DNA of 64,000 nucleotides from JANMMJ01 sp964543235 (GTDB lineage: Bacteria; Pseudomonadota; Alphaproteobacteria; Rhizobiales; Aestuariivirgaceae), in NCBI GenBank assembly GCA_964543235.1, contig CAZIXE010000017.1, positions 5,445 to 69,444 on the forward strand. The letters run 5' to 3'. Shown here in pieces: positions 27,282 through 35,796 of this stretch. The position numbers and the translations under genes are program-made. The notes beneath the pieces were generated by a model. The model was given only the letters and a program-made list of their open reading frames with translations, made no database searches and had not been told where the DNA came from. Each line of letters starts with the position of its first letter. Position 1 is the first letter of the stretch.

Positions 27282-27342
27282 GGAGCAACCATGCGGCAAA
27301 CCGCCATTGTTCTCCAAGAACAGTGTTCGTGGAGGAAGCCAC

Positions 27343-27516
27343 ATGCCCGAGACCGACAGCACCACCCCCGCCGCGGGTCCGCCCGAGCGCATTCCCGCCA
27401 TGCAGCGGCTGCTGGACAACCCGTTCCTGCTTCTGTTCTTGGGCGTGGCTGTGCCAGCCGCAATCTATCTCGTCTGGGGTCTCATGGAGATCTCGCAGAT
27501 TCCAATCGCAAAATAA
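27343..27516 (+). CDS. Single-helix membrane protein of the heme-copper complex
   Basis: 57 residues. A polar N terminus (about 30 residues) precedes one membrane helix (FLLLFLGVAVPAAIYLVWGLMEI). The ATG at 27343 has a GGAGGAAG site. Being first in an operon with CuA subunit II and subunit I, it resembles the tiny accessory subunit (IIa-like) of B-type heme-copper oxidases. No family motif can be named, so the assignment rests on size, topology and position. Confidence 0.7.
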   Translation: MPETDSTTPAAGPPERIPAMQRLLDNPFLLLFLGVAVPAAIYLVWGLMEISQIPIAK

Positions 27517-27526
27517 GGGGCTCAGC

Positions 27527-28117
27527 ATGGCTATTCACCCGCCCGAATCGCGCCTGTGGTGGAATGAACCCATTGCCAAGGGGGAACTCGTCTGGATCGC
27601 CGTAGCCTTCGTCTGGGGCATCATCATGTTTGTGATGATGATCTATTGGCATCTGGAGGGCCGGCAGAATCTGTCTCCCGAAGTCTATCGCATTGATCCG
27701 CAGGTGTTCGAAGAACGCACCAGTGCGTTCGCAGACAAGTTCAAGGTTCGTGACGAAGGCAAGGACAATGACATTCCGGTGGCCAAGCCGCCACCGGGCA
27801 GCGATGTCTATATGCTGGCTCGCCTCTGGCAGTGGTGGCCGATCCTTGAGCTTGAACGCGGCCAGAACTATCGGCTGCACCTCTCTTCTCTGGACTGGCA
27901 GCATGGCTTCTCATTGCAACCGAACAACATAAATATCCAGGTCCATCCGGGACTGGAGCACATCATCACGATCACGCCGACGCAGACTGGCGAGTTCAGC
28001 GTGGTGTGCAACGAATTCTGCGGCGTGGGTCATCACACAATGATTGGCCGCATCCATGTGGTGGAGCCTGGCACGGCGCCGGCTCCTGCATCGCAATCTC
28101 AGGAACAGGGAGGCTGA
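27527..28117 (+). CDS. CuA-containing subunit II of a heme-copper oxidase-like complex
   Basis: 196 residues. One N-terminal membrane helix (LVWIAVAFVWGIIMFVMMIYW) anchors a periplasmic cupredoxin domain. The CuA ligands are complete: H126 in DWQHGF, C161, C165, H169 and M172 in the C-x3-C-x3-H-x2-M motif. It would take electrons from a cytochrome c. A charged segment of about 45 residues after the helix is unusually long for a short B-type subunit II. It lies one base before the subunit I start codon. Confidence 0.9.
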   Translation: MAIHPPESRLWWNEPIAKGELVWIAVAFVWGIIMFVMMIYWHLEGRQNLSPEVYRIDPQVFEERTSAFADKFKVRDEGKDNDIPVAKPPPGSDVYMLARLWQWWPILELERGQNYRLHLSSLDWQHGFSLQPNNINIQVHPGLEHIITITPTQTGEFSVVCNEFCGVGHHTMIGRIHVVEPGTAPAPASQSQEQGG

Positions 28118-28118
28118 C

Positions 28119-29855
28119 ATGGCGACTGCGGTGGCAGAATCAGGCGTAATTGCCTCACTCGCGGGAAGGTTCCGCACATGTCCGGCTACGGGCCTCAAGG
28201 TCGATCTCGCGGCCGAGCGCCTGATCAAGGCGAATGCCGTTGCGGCGGTTGTCTTTCTTGCAATTGGCGGCCTCTTCGGCCTGTTGGTTGCACTCACCCG
28301 CTGGCCCGCAGTTCATCTGCTCGATGCCGACTGGTTCTATCTCGTCCTGACCGCGCACGGCCTTGATGTCTTGCTGCTTTGGATCATCTTCTTCGAGATG
28401 GCCGTTCTCTATTTTGCCTCGGCTGTGATCCTGTCGAGCAGAATTGCCGCACCGAGATGGGCCTGGCTTGCTTTTGCATTGATGGTGGTTGGCGGGCTTC
28501 TCACCAATGTGACGGTTCTTCAGGGCGATTCGAGCGTGATGTTCACCTCCTATGTCCCGATGCAGGCTGCGCCGAATTTCTACCTCGGGCTGATCCTGTT
28601 TGCAGTGGGTGCGCTCATCGGCTGCTTCGTCTTCTTCGGCACGCTGGTGATCGCCAGGGAGGAGCGCACCTATGAGGGATCGATCCCGCTAGTGACCTTC
28701 GGCGCATTGACCGCAGCGATTATCGCCGTGTTCACCATCGCCTCCGGTGCGATCATTCTGATCCCCACCTGGCTGTGGTCGCTGGGTTACGTGAGCCACA
28801 TCGACACCCTCATGTACAAGCTGGTGTGGTGGGGCATGGGGCACTCGTCGCAGCAGATCAACGTCTCGGCCCATGTTGCAATCTGGTACCTGATTGCCGC
28901 CGTCACGGTTGGCGCCAAGCCGCTCTCCGAGAAGGTGAGCCGCACCGCCTTTCTCATGTACATCCTTTTCCTTCAGCTGGCTTCCGCTCATCACCTGTTG
29001 GTTGAACCCGGCTTGAGCTCCGAATGGAAGATCATCAACACCTCGTACATGATGTACCTCGCGGTGATGGGATCGATGATCCATGGCATGACCGTGCCGG
29101 GGGCGATTGAGGCTGCCCAACGCAAGAATGGCTTCAGCCGGGGCATCTTTGGTTGGCTGCGCAATGCGCCATGGGGCAATCCGGCATTTGCCGGCATGTT
29201 CCTGTCGCTGGTCATGTTCGGTTTTCTCGGTGGCATCTCCGGGGTCGTCCTGGGAACCGAACAGCTCAACATCATGATGCACAATACCCTCTACGTGCCG
29301 GGGCACTTCCATGCCACGGTGGTCACCGGGACGACCTTGGCGTTCATGGCCGTCACCTACCTGGTGGTGCCGCTCATTTTCCAGCGCCAGATCATCTGGC
29401 CGGCACTTGCGAAATGGCAGATCTACCTCTTTGCCATTGGTGCGGCCGGTCTGTCGCTGTTCATGATGGGCGCCGGGACACTGGGCGTGTCGCGCCGCCA
29501 TTGGGACATCACCTTCTCCGACGCGCCGCTGAGTTTTGGCTACCCGGACGCCGCCTTCCTCATGATGGGCCTTAATGGTCTATCCGCGGTCCTGGCCGCG
29601 ATTGGCGGCGCCCTCTATGTGGTCATTGTCGTGGCAAGCATCCTCTGGGGCCGCAAGGTGGATGCCTCGAACGCCGCGCAATCCCTGGGTCCGATGCCGA
29701 AGAAGGTCGTCCATGACTCCGTGGCAACCTATGGCAGTGCCGGAACCTGGCACCTCCCGGGGACTTATGCGCTCGTGGGTGTCTTCTTCACGGCCTTTGT
29801 TCTCTACTACTTCGTCAACTGGAAGTATCTCTCCGAACTCTGGCCGATGCAGTAG
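28119..29855 (+). CDS. Heme-copper oxidoreductase subunit I with non-canonical active site, probable NO reductase
   Basis: 578 residues, 12 or more helices. The six histidines are present: H80 and H398 (low-spin heme), H396 (high-spin heme), H242, H291 and H292 (CuB). HNTLYVPGHFH resembles B-family oxidases. The usual H-P-E/I-V-Y motif reads H-S-S-Q-Q, so the catalytic cross-linked Tyr is Gln246. Loss of that Tyr is expected in enzymes that do not reduce O2. Described NO-reductase families derived from oxidases (eNOR, sNOR and others) have altered active sites and can carry CuA subunits and heme A genes. Location in a nir island without norCB supports NO reduction. The specific subfamily is not proven. 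Confidence 0.82.
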   Translation: MATAVAESGVIASLAGRFRTCPATGLKVDLAAERLIKANAVAAVVFLAIGGLFGLLVALTRWPAVHLLDADWFYLVLTAHGLDVLLLWIIFFEMAVLYFASAVILSSRIAAPRWAWLAFALMVVGGLLTNVTVLQGDSSVMFTSYVPMQAAPNFYLGLILFAVGALIGCFVFFGTLVIAREERTYEGSIPLVTFGALTAAIIAVFTIASGAIILIPTWLWSLGYVSHIDTLMYKLVWWGMGHSSQQINVSAHVAIWYLIAAVTVGAKPLSEKVSRTAFLMYILFLQLASAHHLLVEPGLSSEWKIINTSYMMYLAVMGSMIHGMTVPGAIEAAQRKNGFSRGIFGWLRNAPWGNPAFAGMFLSLVMFGFLGGISGVVLGTEQLNIMMHNTLYVPGHFHATVVTGTTLAFMAVTYLVVPLIFQRQIIWPALAKWQIYLFAIGAAGLSLFMMGAGTLGVSRRHWDITFSDAPLSFGYPDAAFLMMGLNGLSAVLAAIGGALYVVIVVASILWGRKVDASNAAQSLGPMPKKVVHDSVATYGSAGTWHLPGTYALVGVFFTAFVLYYFVNWKYLSELWPMQ

Positions 29856-29867
29856 GGAGAAGCGAGA

Positions 29868-30749
29868 ATGTCGGCCGCCGTCTCACTCGCCAGGGATGTG
29901 ATATCGATCTTCAAGCTGAGGATCGGTGTGACAATCATGATGACTGCGATAGGCGGTGTCGCCATAACGCCCGGGCCGCTTCCGGAGATCTGGAGAGTTG
30001 CGGTTCTGGCAATCGCCGTCCTCCTGGCTTCTGCGAGTGCCGGAGCCTTCAATCAGTGGGCGGAGGCCGATTTGGACCGCCAGATGCGGCGCACTGCCGG
30101 CCGGGCCTTTGCGGCAGGCAGACTCGCGGCAAATGGAGGCTGGCTGGCCGCCATTCTCGGGCTTCTGGCGTTTTCCGTCCTTCTGGCTGCCTGGGTGAGC
30201 AATCTCTGGGCGGCGTTTCACACCTTCATGGGCGCCTTCGTCTACGGCATCGTTTACACTGTCTGGCTCAAGAGGCGCACCTGGGCCAACATCGTCATCG
30301 GCGGCGCAGCGGGTGGTTTTGCCGTCCTTGCCGGAGCTGCGGCGGTTGATCCCACAATACCCAAGGAGGCACTCATCCTGACGGCCGTCATTTTCCTCTG
30401 GACGCCGCCCCACTTCTGGAGTCTGGCCATCGCTGCGCATGACTCATATGCCGCAGCGAAAGTTCCGATGCTGCCCATAGTCGCTGGCGACCGCATGACG
30501 GCAAAGGTGATACTCGGGCATACGGCCCTGCTCGTCGCTCTGTCTCTTCTGCCTGCCCTTTACTCTATGGGCCCGATCTACCTGTCTGGTGCAATGCTGG
30601 GAGGCGGCTTGTTCGTCTGGACCAGCATGCGCCTGGTCGCGGAGCCGACACGCAAGCGAGCCATCCAGAACTTTCTCGCTTCGCTGCTGCAGCTGGTAAT
30701 TCTCTTGGCGGCGACCGTGATCGACCGTGCCGCCGGAGTCCTGGCATGA
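29868..30749 (+). CDS. ctaB: Protoheme IX farnesyltransferase (CtaB/CyoE)
   Basis: 293 residues with about eight helices. The prenyl-diphosphate site is NQWAEADLDRQMRRTAGR (N-x2-x-D-x2-D type), and YTVWLKRRTWANIVIGGAAGG is the second conserved loop. It converts heme b to heme O, the precursor of heme A. A private copy inside this operon indicates that the subunit I enzyme uses an O- or A-type heme, unlike ordinary NorB, which uses heme b. No heme A synthase is seen in the window. Confidence 0.9.
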   Translation: MSAAVSLARDVISIFKLRIGVTIMMTAIGGVAITPGPLPEIWRVAVLAIAVLLASASAGAFNQWAEADLDRQMRRTAGRAFAAGRLAANGGWLAAILGLLAFSVLLAAWVSNLWAAFHTFMGAFVYGIVYTVWLKRRTWANIVIGGAAGGFAVLAGAAAVDPTIPKEALILTAVIFLWTPPHFWSLAIAAHDSYAAAKVPMLPIVAGDRMTAKVILGHTALLVALSLLPALYSMGPIYLSGAMLGGGLFVWTSMRLVAEPTRKRAIQNFLASLLQLVILLAATVIDRAAGVLA

Positions 30750-31537
30750 GGGTCGCCATCAACGTGTTTGCGCTGATCTTCGCCTGGTGCATGGCAGTTC
30801 CTGCCTGTGCCGGCAGGACGGAGAATGCTGTTGCGCTTTCGGAAAGCGTAATCGGCCGTCAGATTCCTGAACTCCGTTTCACCGGTTCTGAGGGTGACCT
30901 GATCAGGCTCTCTGATTTCCACGGCAAGCCTTTGCTGGTTACTCTCATCTATACCGGCTGCGCAGATGTTTGCCCTGCGATTATCGAGAGTCTTGCCCCC
31001 GCGGTTGAAGTTGGCGAGGAGGCGCTCGGCAAGGGCAGTTTCAATGTCTTGACCGTCGGCTTCGATACCCGCAACGATACGCCGCAGCGCATGCGGTCCT
31101 TTGCCCGGCAGCACAATGCCGGTCGCGGAAACTGGTACTTCGCTTCGGCGGACATGGCGACCCTGGATCGGCTCACGGCTGCCGTGGGCTTCAGCTACTT
31201 CTCCTCCGCCGGCGGTTTCGATCACCTGGCCCAGGTAACCGTTGTGGACAAGTCTGGCAGGATCTACCGCCAGGTCTATGGCAGTACTTTCGACCCGCCA
31301 AGAATCGTCGAACCGCTCAAGGAGCTGGTATTCGGGCGCGAGAAGCCATTTCTATCGCTTGCCGGTCTGATCGATCGCGTGAAACTCTTCTGCACGGTCT
31401 ACAGCCCGAATACCGGCCGGTATTATTTCAACTATTCGCTCTTTGCATCAATCCTGATTGGCGCGATCAGTTTGGGCCTTGTACTCTATGTGCTTGTCCG
31501 CGAAACTCGCAAGGCATTGCGCTCAGACGGGGTCTGA
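30746..31537 (+). CDS. SCO1/SenC-like copper chaperone with C-terminal helix
   Basis: 263 residues. A signal peptide (ALIFAWCMAVPACAG) precedes a thioredoxin-like SCO domain. The copper motif is C-x3-C in IYTGCADVCPAI, and the distal His may be in GGFDHLAQVTVVD. A C-terminal membrane helix (ILIGAISLGLVLYVLV) is an addition seen in some family members. SCO proteins load copper into CuA sites, matching the adjacent subunit II. ATG 30746 overlaps ctaB as ATGA. Confidence 0.87.
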   Translation: MRVAINVFALIFAWCMAVPACAGRTENAVALSESVIGRQIPELRFTGSEGDLIRLSDFHGKPLLVTLIYTGCADVCPAIIESLAPAVEVGEEALGKGSFNVLTVGFDTRNDTPQRMRSFARQHNAGRGNWYFASADMATLDRLTAAVGFSYFSSAGGFDHLAQVTVVDKSGRIYRQVYGSTFDPPRIVEPLKELVFGREKPFLSLAGLIDRVKLFCTVYSPNTGRYYFNYSLFASILIGAISLGLVLYVLVRETRKALRSDGV

Positions 31538-33114
31538 TGGGAATGACTCTTGTCAGGCGGTCGCTCCGCTTGGTCTTCGACTGGTTCGAACTGCTCTTGT
31601 CCCGGGTCTTCCCGCCATCGGGAAACCCATTATTGAATCTCGGAGCACTCGGATTCTTCTTCTACTGGATCATCACGGTCACCGGAATTTACGTCTACAT
31701 CTTCTTCGACACGGGGATCACCCAGGCATTTGATTCCGTCGAGTACATGACCAACGATCAGTGGTACGCGGCCGGCATCATGCGCAGCCTTCACCGCTAT
31801 GCCTCCGACGGACTCGTTGTTGTGGTGCTGCTGCATCTTCTCAGAGAGTTCGCACTCGATCGCGCTCGCGGCGTTCGCTGGTTCAGTTGGGTGACCGGCA
31901 TTCCGGTCCTGATCATGATCTACGTTGCCGGGATCAGCGGCTACTGGCTCGTCTGGGACAGGCTCGCCCAGTATGTGGCGATTACCTCAACTGAATGGCT
32001 CGATCAGCTGCCATTCTTCGGGCAGCCGATCGCGCGCAACTTTCTCGCGCCTGACGCGCTGGAGAGCCGCTTCTTCACCCTCATGATCTTCATGCACATC
32101 GCAGTGCCCCTTATCGCACTTTTCGTGCTCTGGCTTCACCTTCAACGTGTCACGAAACCGAGGATCAATCCTCCGCGTGGTCTCGCGCTGGGTACCGGCC
32201 TCTCGCTCATGGCATTGGCCATTGTCTATCCGGCCCAAAGCCAGGGGCCGGCTGACCTGGCGCGCGTTCCGGGAACGCTTGGCCTCGACTGGTTCTATCT
32301 TCCGGCCTTTCCGCTGATCGAGCACCTTCCGGGAACAATCACATGGTCCGCGGCCCTGTCCCTGACAGTCATTTTCGCAGCCATCCCCTGGCTGCCACCG
32401 ATGCGGCGCCCCAGGCCGGCCGTCGTCAATCTCCCAAACTGCAACGGATGCACGCGCTGTGCCGAGGACTGCCCTTATACCGCCATCACCATGGAAGTTC
32501 GCACCGACGGCTTGCCGTTCTCCGCACAGGCAGTCGTCGATCCCGATCTTTGCGTCTCCTGTGGCATTTGTGCCGGCGCGTGTCCGACATCGACGCCGTT
32601 CCGCCGCATGTCGGATCTCGTTCCGGGCATAGACCTTCCGGATCGCTCGATGGCGGCCATTCGCGCCGCCGTGGATGCCGAAGGCGCCAGGCTGACGGGG
32701 AATGCGCGAATCCTGGTGTTCTCCTGCATGAACAGCGCCGATACCGCCCGGCTCCGCTCCACGAGCCTCGGCGTTGTGACCCTCAACTGCTCGGGCCAGC
32801 TTCCTCCGGCATTCATTGACTACGCGCTTAGCCGCAATCTCGCTGACGGTGTGGTGGTTTCCGGCTGCGGCGCGAATGCCTGCCACAATCGCTTCGGTAT
32901 GCAATGGACGGCGGACCGGCTTGCAGGGAAGCGCGATCCCTATCTTCGAGCCCGCGTTCCGCGTGAGCGGCTCCTGACGATCTGGGCCGGTCGGCTTGGC
33001 AGCAAGGCTCTTGCCGAGTCTCTGGACCGGTTTGCGCGCAGCTTGCCGCATAAGGCGCCATTGCCACGCCGCAGCCATGCGCCGGCCATCGCGAAGGAGA
33101 CGACTGATGCCTAG
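31537..33114 (+). CDS. Cytochrome b - 2[4Fe-4S] ferredoxin - MvhD-like fusion protein
   Basis: 525 residues in three parts. Residues 1-290 form a cytochrome b/b6-like membrane domain with two bis-His pairs, H86/H100 and H187/H201, each spaced 14 apart. Residues 300-352 hold two [4Fe-4S] clusters, C302-x2-C-x2-C-x3-CP and C339-x2-C-x2-C-x3-CP. Residues 390-470 resemble the MvhD/hydrogenase delta domain: VFSCMNS, LNCSGQ, GCGANACHNRFG. The layout could carry electrons between a cytoplasmic donor and the quinone pool or the heme-copper complex. It overlaps SCO by TGATG, so it is part of that operon. I do not recognise this exact architecture. Confidence 0.82.
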   Translation: MGMTLVRRSLRLVFDWFELLLSRVFPPSGNPLLNLGALGFFFYWIITVTGIYVYIFFDTGITQAFDSVEYMTNDQWYAAGIMRSLHRYASDGLVVVVLLHLLREFALDRARGVRWFSWVTGIPVLIMIYVAGISGYWLVWDRLAQYVAITSTEWLDQLPFFGQPIARNFLAPDALESRFFTLMIFMHIAVPLIALFVLWLHLQRVTKPRINPPRGLALGTGLSLMALAIVYPAQSQGPADLARVPGTLGLDWFYLPAFPLIEHLPGTITWSAALSLTVIFAAIPWLPPMRRPRPAVVNLPNCNGCTRCAEDCPYTAITMEVRTDGLPFSAQAVVDPDLCVSCGICAGACPTSTPFRRMSDLVPGIDLPDRSMAAIRAAVDAEGARLTGNARILVFSCMNSADTARLRSTSLGVVTLNCSGQLPPAFIDYALSRNLADGVVVSGCGANACHNRFGMQWTADRLAGKRDPYLRARVPRERLLTIWAGRLGSKALAESLDRFARSLPHKAPLPRRSHAPAIAKETTDA

Positions 33115-33610
33115 CCTGGCCCATTATCTTGGGCAGGCGGCGGTCTACGCCCTCACCGCCATATTGGTCGGATACCTCTCGTCGTCACCGTCATATCGTC
33201 AGTTTCCACAAGACCAGGCGCAGATAAAACTCTCGTTCCGCCATGGCGGAAGCCGTCTCGAGGACTGCCGCAGGCTGACGCCACAGGAAATTGCGGAACT
33301 TCCTGCAAAGGAGCGCCGCCCGAGCACCTGTACCGGGGAACGCCTTCCCGTTACGGTGCGGCTTGTCCTCGATGGCACGATCCTTCTTGATGAAGTCCTG
33401 CCGCCTACCGGACTCTCCGGCGATGGTCCCGCGGAAGCCTATCGCAAGTTTGTGGTGCCGGCCGGGCCGCATCGTCTGGAGGCCTACCTTCGCGACAGCA
33501 AGCGGGCGGAGGGCTTCGACTATGCCAGGGTGGTGGACGTGAATCTGGCGCCGCTGCAGAGCATGGCCATCGATTTCAGGGCGGATCAGGGTGGATTCCT
33601 CATAAGGTAG
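33107..33610 (+). CDS. Unknown membrane-anchored protein of the heme-copper operon
   Basis: 167 residues, family not recognised. An N-terminal helix (YLGQAAVYALTAILVGYLSSS) anchors a periplasmic domain rich in beta-strand pattern, ending AIDFRADQGGFLIR. Two Cys (in LEDCRRLT and PSTCTGERL) could form a disulfide or bind a metal. The ATG at 33107 overlaps the fusion gene by 8 bases, so the two are coupled. It is probably an accessory or assembly factor of the complex, by context only. Confidence 0.7.
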   Translation: MPSLAHYLGQAAVYALTAILVGYLSSSPSYRQFPQDQAQIKLSFRHGGSRLEDCRRLTPQEIAELPAKERRPSTCTGERLPVTVRLVLDGTILLDEVLPPTGLSGDGPAEAYRKFVVPAGPHRLEAYLRDSKRAEGFDYARVVDVNLAPLQSMAIDFRADQGGFLIR

Positions 33611-33616
33611 GGCAAG

Positions 33617-34015
33617 ATGGTACTCATCCGCTGGCGCAAGGAATTCGAGACTGGTGTCGCCGACGTCGATCACGAGCACCGGGAGATTGTCGGCGTCATC
33701 AATGCCTTGCATGGCGAATTGCAGGCTGGTGCCGAACGCGGGCGTATCGCGGAATTCCTCGGCGAGGTCTTCGCAAAGATTGCGGCACATTTTGCGCTCG
33801 AGGAATCCGTCATGCGCAAGCACAGGTATGACGAGTATGCGGCGCACAAGGCGGAACACGAGTCATTGCTCGACGCTATCCGCGACATCATGGATGACGT
33901 CGAGGCTGGCACCAACCAGGACTACAGGGAAAGACTGTCAAAGACAGTCCGCGATTGGTTCATCGATCACTTCAAGTCGAAGGATGCAAGGCTTCATCGC
34001 AAGTTGGGAATATGA
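33617..34015 (+). CDS. Bacteriohemerythrin
   Basis: 132 residues, one hemerythrin domain. The di-iron ligand pattern is seen in VDHEHREIVGVINALH, AAHFALEESVMRKHRYDEYAAHKAEHESLL and WFIDHFKSKDARL (H, H, E, H, H, H, D). The protein is soluble. Hemerythrins bind O2 and some bind or reduce NO. Six bases after the unknown membrane protein, it is the last gene of the heme-copper operon, where a role in NO or O2 handling or sensing is plausible. Confidence 0.9.
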   Translation: MVLIRWRKEFETGVADVDHEHREIVGVINALHGELQAGAERGRIAEFLGEVFAKIAAHFALEESVMRKHRYDEYAAHKAEHESLLDAIRDIMDDVEAGTNQDYRERLSKTVRDWFIDHFKSKDARLHRKLGI

Positions 34016-34018
34016 AGG

Positions 34019-34723
34019 CTATCCGTCCGTGTCGCTGACTTCTTCGGCATAGATCCTCAGCCTCTCGACGTCCTCAACGAAGGCTTGGTTCTGTTCGACA
34101 GTGACTCCGATTGCTTTCAGGCGCGCGAATGAGCGTGACAGGCTTTCCGGTTGCATTCCCAGTCTGCCCGCGATCAGTGCCTTGTCATAGGGGAGGCTTA
34201 TCGTGCATGAACCCGATTTTGAATTGGAGAGTGAGCAGAGAAATTCAGCCACCCGCTGTGCACCGGTGTGCGCCTTGAGTTGCTCGATCTGACGGACCAG
34301 CATGTGCAGATGCATTGATGTCGAGGCCAGCATTGCAATACCGATCTCCGGGTTCTGTCTGATGAGGCGCAGCAGATTGCCGCTGGAGAGCCTGAGGATA
34401 CGCCCGTCGGTAACGGCCTCTCCGCTGGCAGGAAAGCGTCCGCTCACAAAGGCCGCGGCCTCGGCGAAGCTCTGTCCGCGTGTAAACACGGCCACAACGG
34501 CTTCGCTTCCCGAAGGTGTGAGGCGATACACCTTGACCCATCCATCGAGCACGACGAAGAAGGAAGTGACCGGGTCGCCCTGCACGAACAGGAGCTCGCC
34601 CCGCTTCACGTTGGCGATGCTCGCGCCTGACAGCATCGCCTCAAACGCCATGGGGGGAAGCCCTGCAAAGACAGGCGCTGCCTTAACGACAGCCAGATCA
34701 GCCGGATCGAGCAAACTTGACAT
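34019..34723 (-). CDS. Crp/Fnr-family regulator of Dnr/NnrR type
   Basis: 234 residues. A cNMP-type beta-roll sensor domain (VKRGELLFVQGDPVTSFFVVLDGWVKVY) is followed by a dimer helix and a winged helix. The recognition helix MQPESLSRSFARLK keeps the E-x3-S-R residues that read TTGAC/T half-sites. There is no N-terminal Cys cluster, so it is not an oxygen-sensing FNR; NO sensing through heme as in Dnr is likely. ATG 34723 begins MSSLLDP; a TTG two codons earlier is also possible. It converges with the hemerythrin gene and is the obvious regulator of the four boxes in the island. Confidence 0.88.
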   Translation of the reverse strand: MSSLLDPADLAVVKAAPVFAGLPPMAFEAMLSGASIANVKRGELLFVQGDPVTSFFVVLDGWVKVYRLTPSGSEAVVAVFTRGQSFAEAAAFVSGRFPASGEAVTDGRILRLSSGNLLRLIRQNPEIGIAMLASTSMHLHMLVRQIEQLKAHTGAQRVAEFLCSLSNSKSGSCTISLPYDKALIAGRLGMQPESLSRSFARLKAIGVTVEQNQAFVEDVERLRIYAEEVSDTDG

Positions 34724-34847
34724 CTGCAACCCTGAGGACCCCTACCACAAGGTGAACGTAGTAGATTGGGTGTCCATCGCCAATAGCGCATGTTGGAGTC
34801 GGCCTGACCACAGTTTCCCTGCTATGGTGATACGCATCCGCACCTGC

Positions 34848-34876
34848 AAAAATCAGTGACTCGCGATCGGCGAGTC
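34848..34876 (-). terminator. Intrinsic terminator downstream of DCXR-like SDR gene
   Basis: On the minus strand GACTCGC and GCGAGTC (34858-34876) form a 7-base-pair stem around a 5-base loop, followed after ACTGA by a run of five T. It lies about 100 bases past the SDR stop. A second perfect hairpin (34879-34897, 8-base-pair stem GCCGCCTG/CAGGCGGC, 3-base loop) precedes it. Confidence 0.7.
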
Positions 34877-34974
34877 CCGCCGCCTGCGGCAGGCGGCACC
34901 GGCGATGCTTGGCTGAATTCCGCGGGGATCGTCCCCGCCCGCCCTGATGCAGGCTCAGCACGCCACGATCGTCC

Positions 34975-35703
34975 TTAGCAGGCCGTGAATCCGCCATCGA
35001 CGGGCAGCGACACGCCGGTGATCATGGCCGCACCGTCGCTGAGCAGGAACACGATCGGTGCCGCGATCTCCGCCTCGGTGGCCCACCGGCCCAGCGGCAT
35101 CTGCGCCAGGAACGGTTCACCGATTTCCGGGCGGCCCCAGTAGAATGCCGACATCTCGGTCATCACCACCGTGGGATTCACGCTGTTGACGCGGATGCCG
35201 TACTTGCCGAGTTCGAGGGCGGAAACGCGGGTGATGTTGTCGAGCGCCGCCTTCGACGAGCCGTAGGAGATATGGCCTCTGAGCGCCACCAGCGCCGCCT
35301 GGCTCGACACATTGACGATGGCGCCGCCCTTGCCAAGCCGGATCATGGATTGCGCGGCGTACTTGGTAACCAGCAGCGCGCCGCGCGCGTTGACGGCGAT
35401 CACCTTGTCGAAGATGGCGATATCGGTGTCCATGGGTGATGCAATCTCGCCGCCGAAACCGCCGCAATTGACCACCCCCCACAGGTCGAGCCCGGCCAGC
35501 GCAGTGCGGATGCTCTCTTCCGACGTGAGATCGAAAGGCAGGACGCGGCAGCCGGTCTCCTGGGCCAGCCTGTCGAGGAGGCCGTTCTGGCGGCCGCTGG
35601 CGATGACATCGGCTCCTTCGGCGCGCAACTGCCGCACCGTGGCCGCGCCGATCCCGCCGCTGGCACCGGTCACAAGAATGGGTCCCTTGTCGAAGCCTGG
35701 CAT
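34975..35703 (-). CDS. DCXR/L-xylulose reductase-like short-chain dehydrogenase
   Basis: 242 residues. LVTGASGGIGAATVRQL is the cofactor motif, VNVSSQAAL and YGSSK give the catalytic Ser, Tyr and Lys. VRVNSVNPTVVMTEM-like text and the C terminus LPVDGGFTAC match dicarbonyl/L-xylulose reductase closely, and the length (about 244 in that family) agrees. It likely interconverts a ketose and a polyol. ATG 35703 follows a GGGGGAAC site. Its operon partner upstream is the desaturase, and its neighbours are a LacI regulator and a sugar transporter. Confidence 0.85.
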   Translation of the reverse strand: MPGFDKGPILVTGASGGIGAATVRQLRAEGADVIASGRQNGLLDRLAQETGCRVLPFDLTSEESIRTALAGLDLWGVVNCGGFGGEIASPMDTDIAIFDKVIAVNARGALLVTKYAAQSMIRLGKGGAIVNVSSQAALVALRGHISYGSSKAALDNITRVSALELGKYGIRVNSVNPTVVMTEMSAFYWGRPEIGEPFLAQMPLGRWATEAEIAAPIVFLLSDGAAMITGVSLPVDGGFTAC

Positions 35704-35796
35704 GATCGCGTTCCCCCTGGTTCGGTATCGGCAGAGGTCACTAAGAGCACGCCGCAATCGCGGCGGCAATCATTCGCCGGCCGGCCCGGCCCCGGC

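Noticed and set aside
28119..29855. Calling subunit I a standard cytochrome c oxidase or a NorB
   Set aside because: The catalytic Tyr is replaced by Gln, unlike oxidases, while the CuA subunit, CtaB and HNTLYVPGHFH motif are unlike NorB/NorC.
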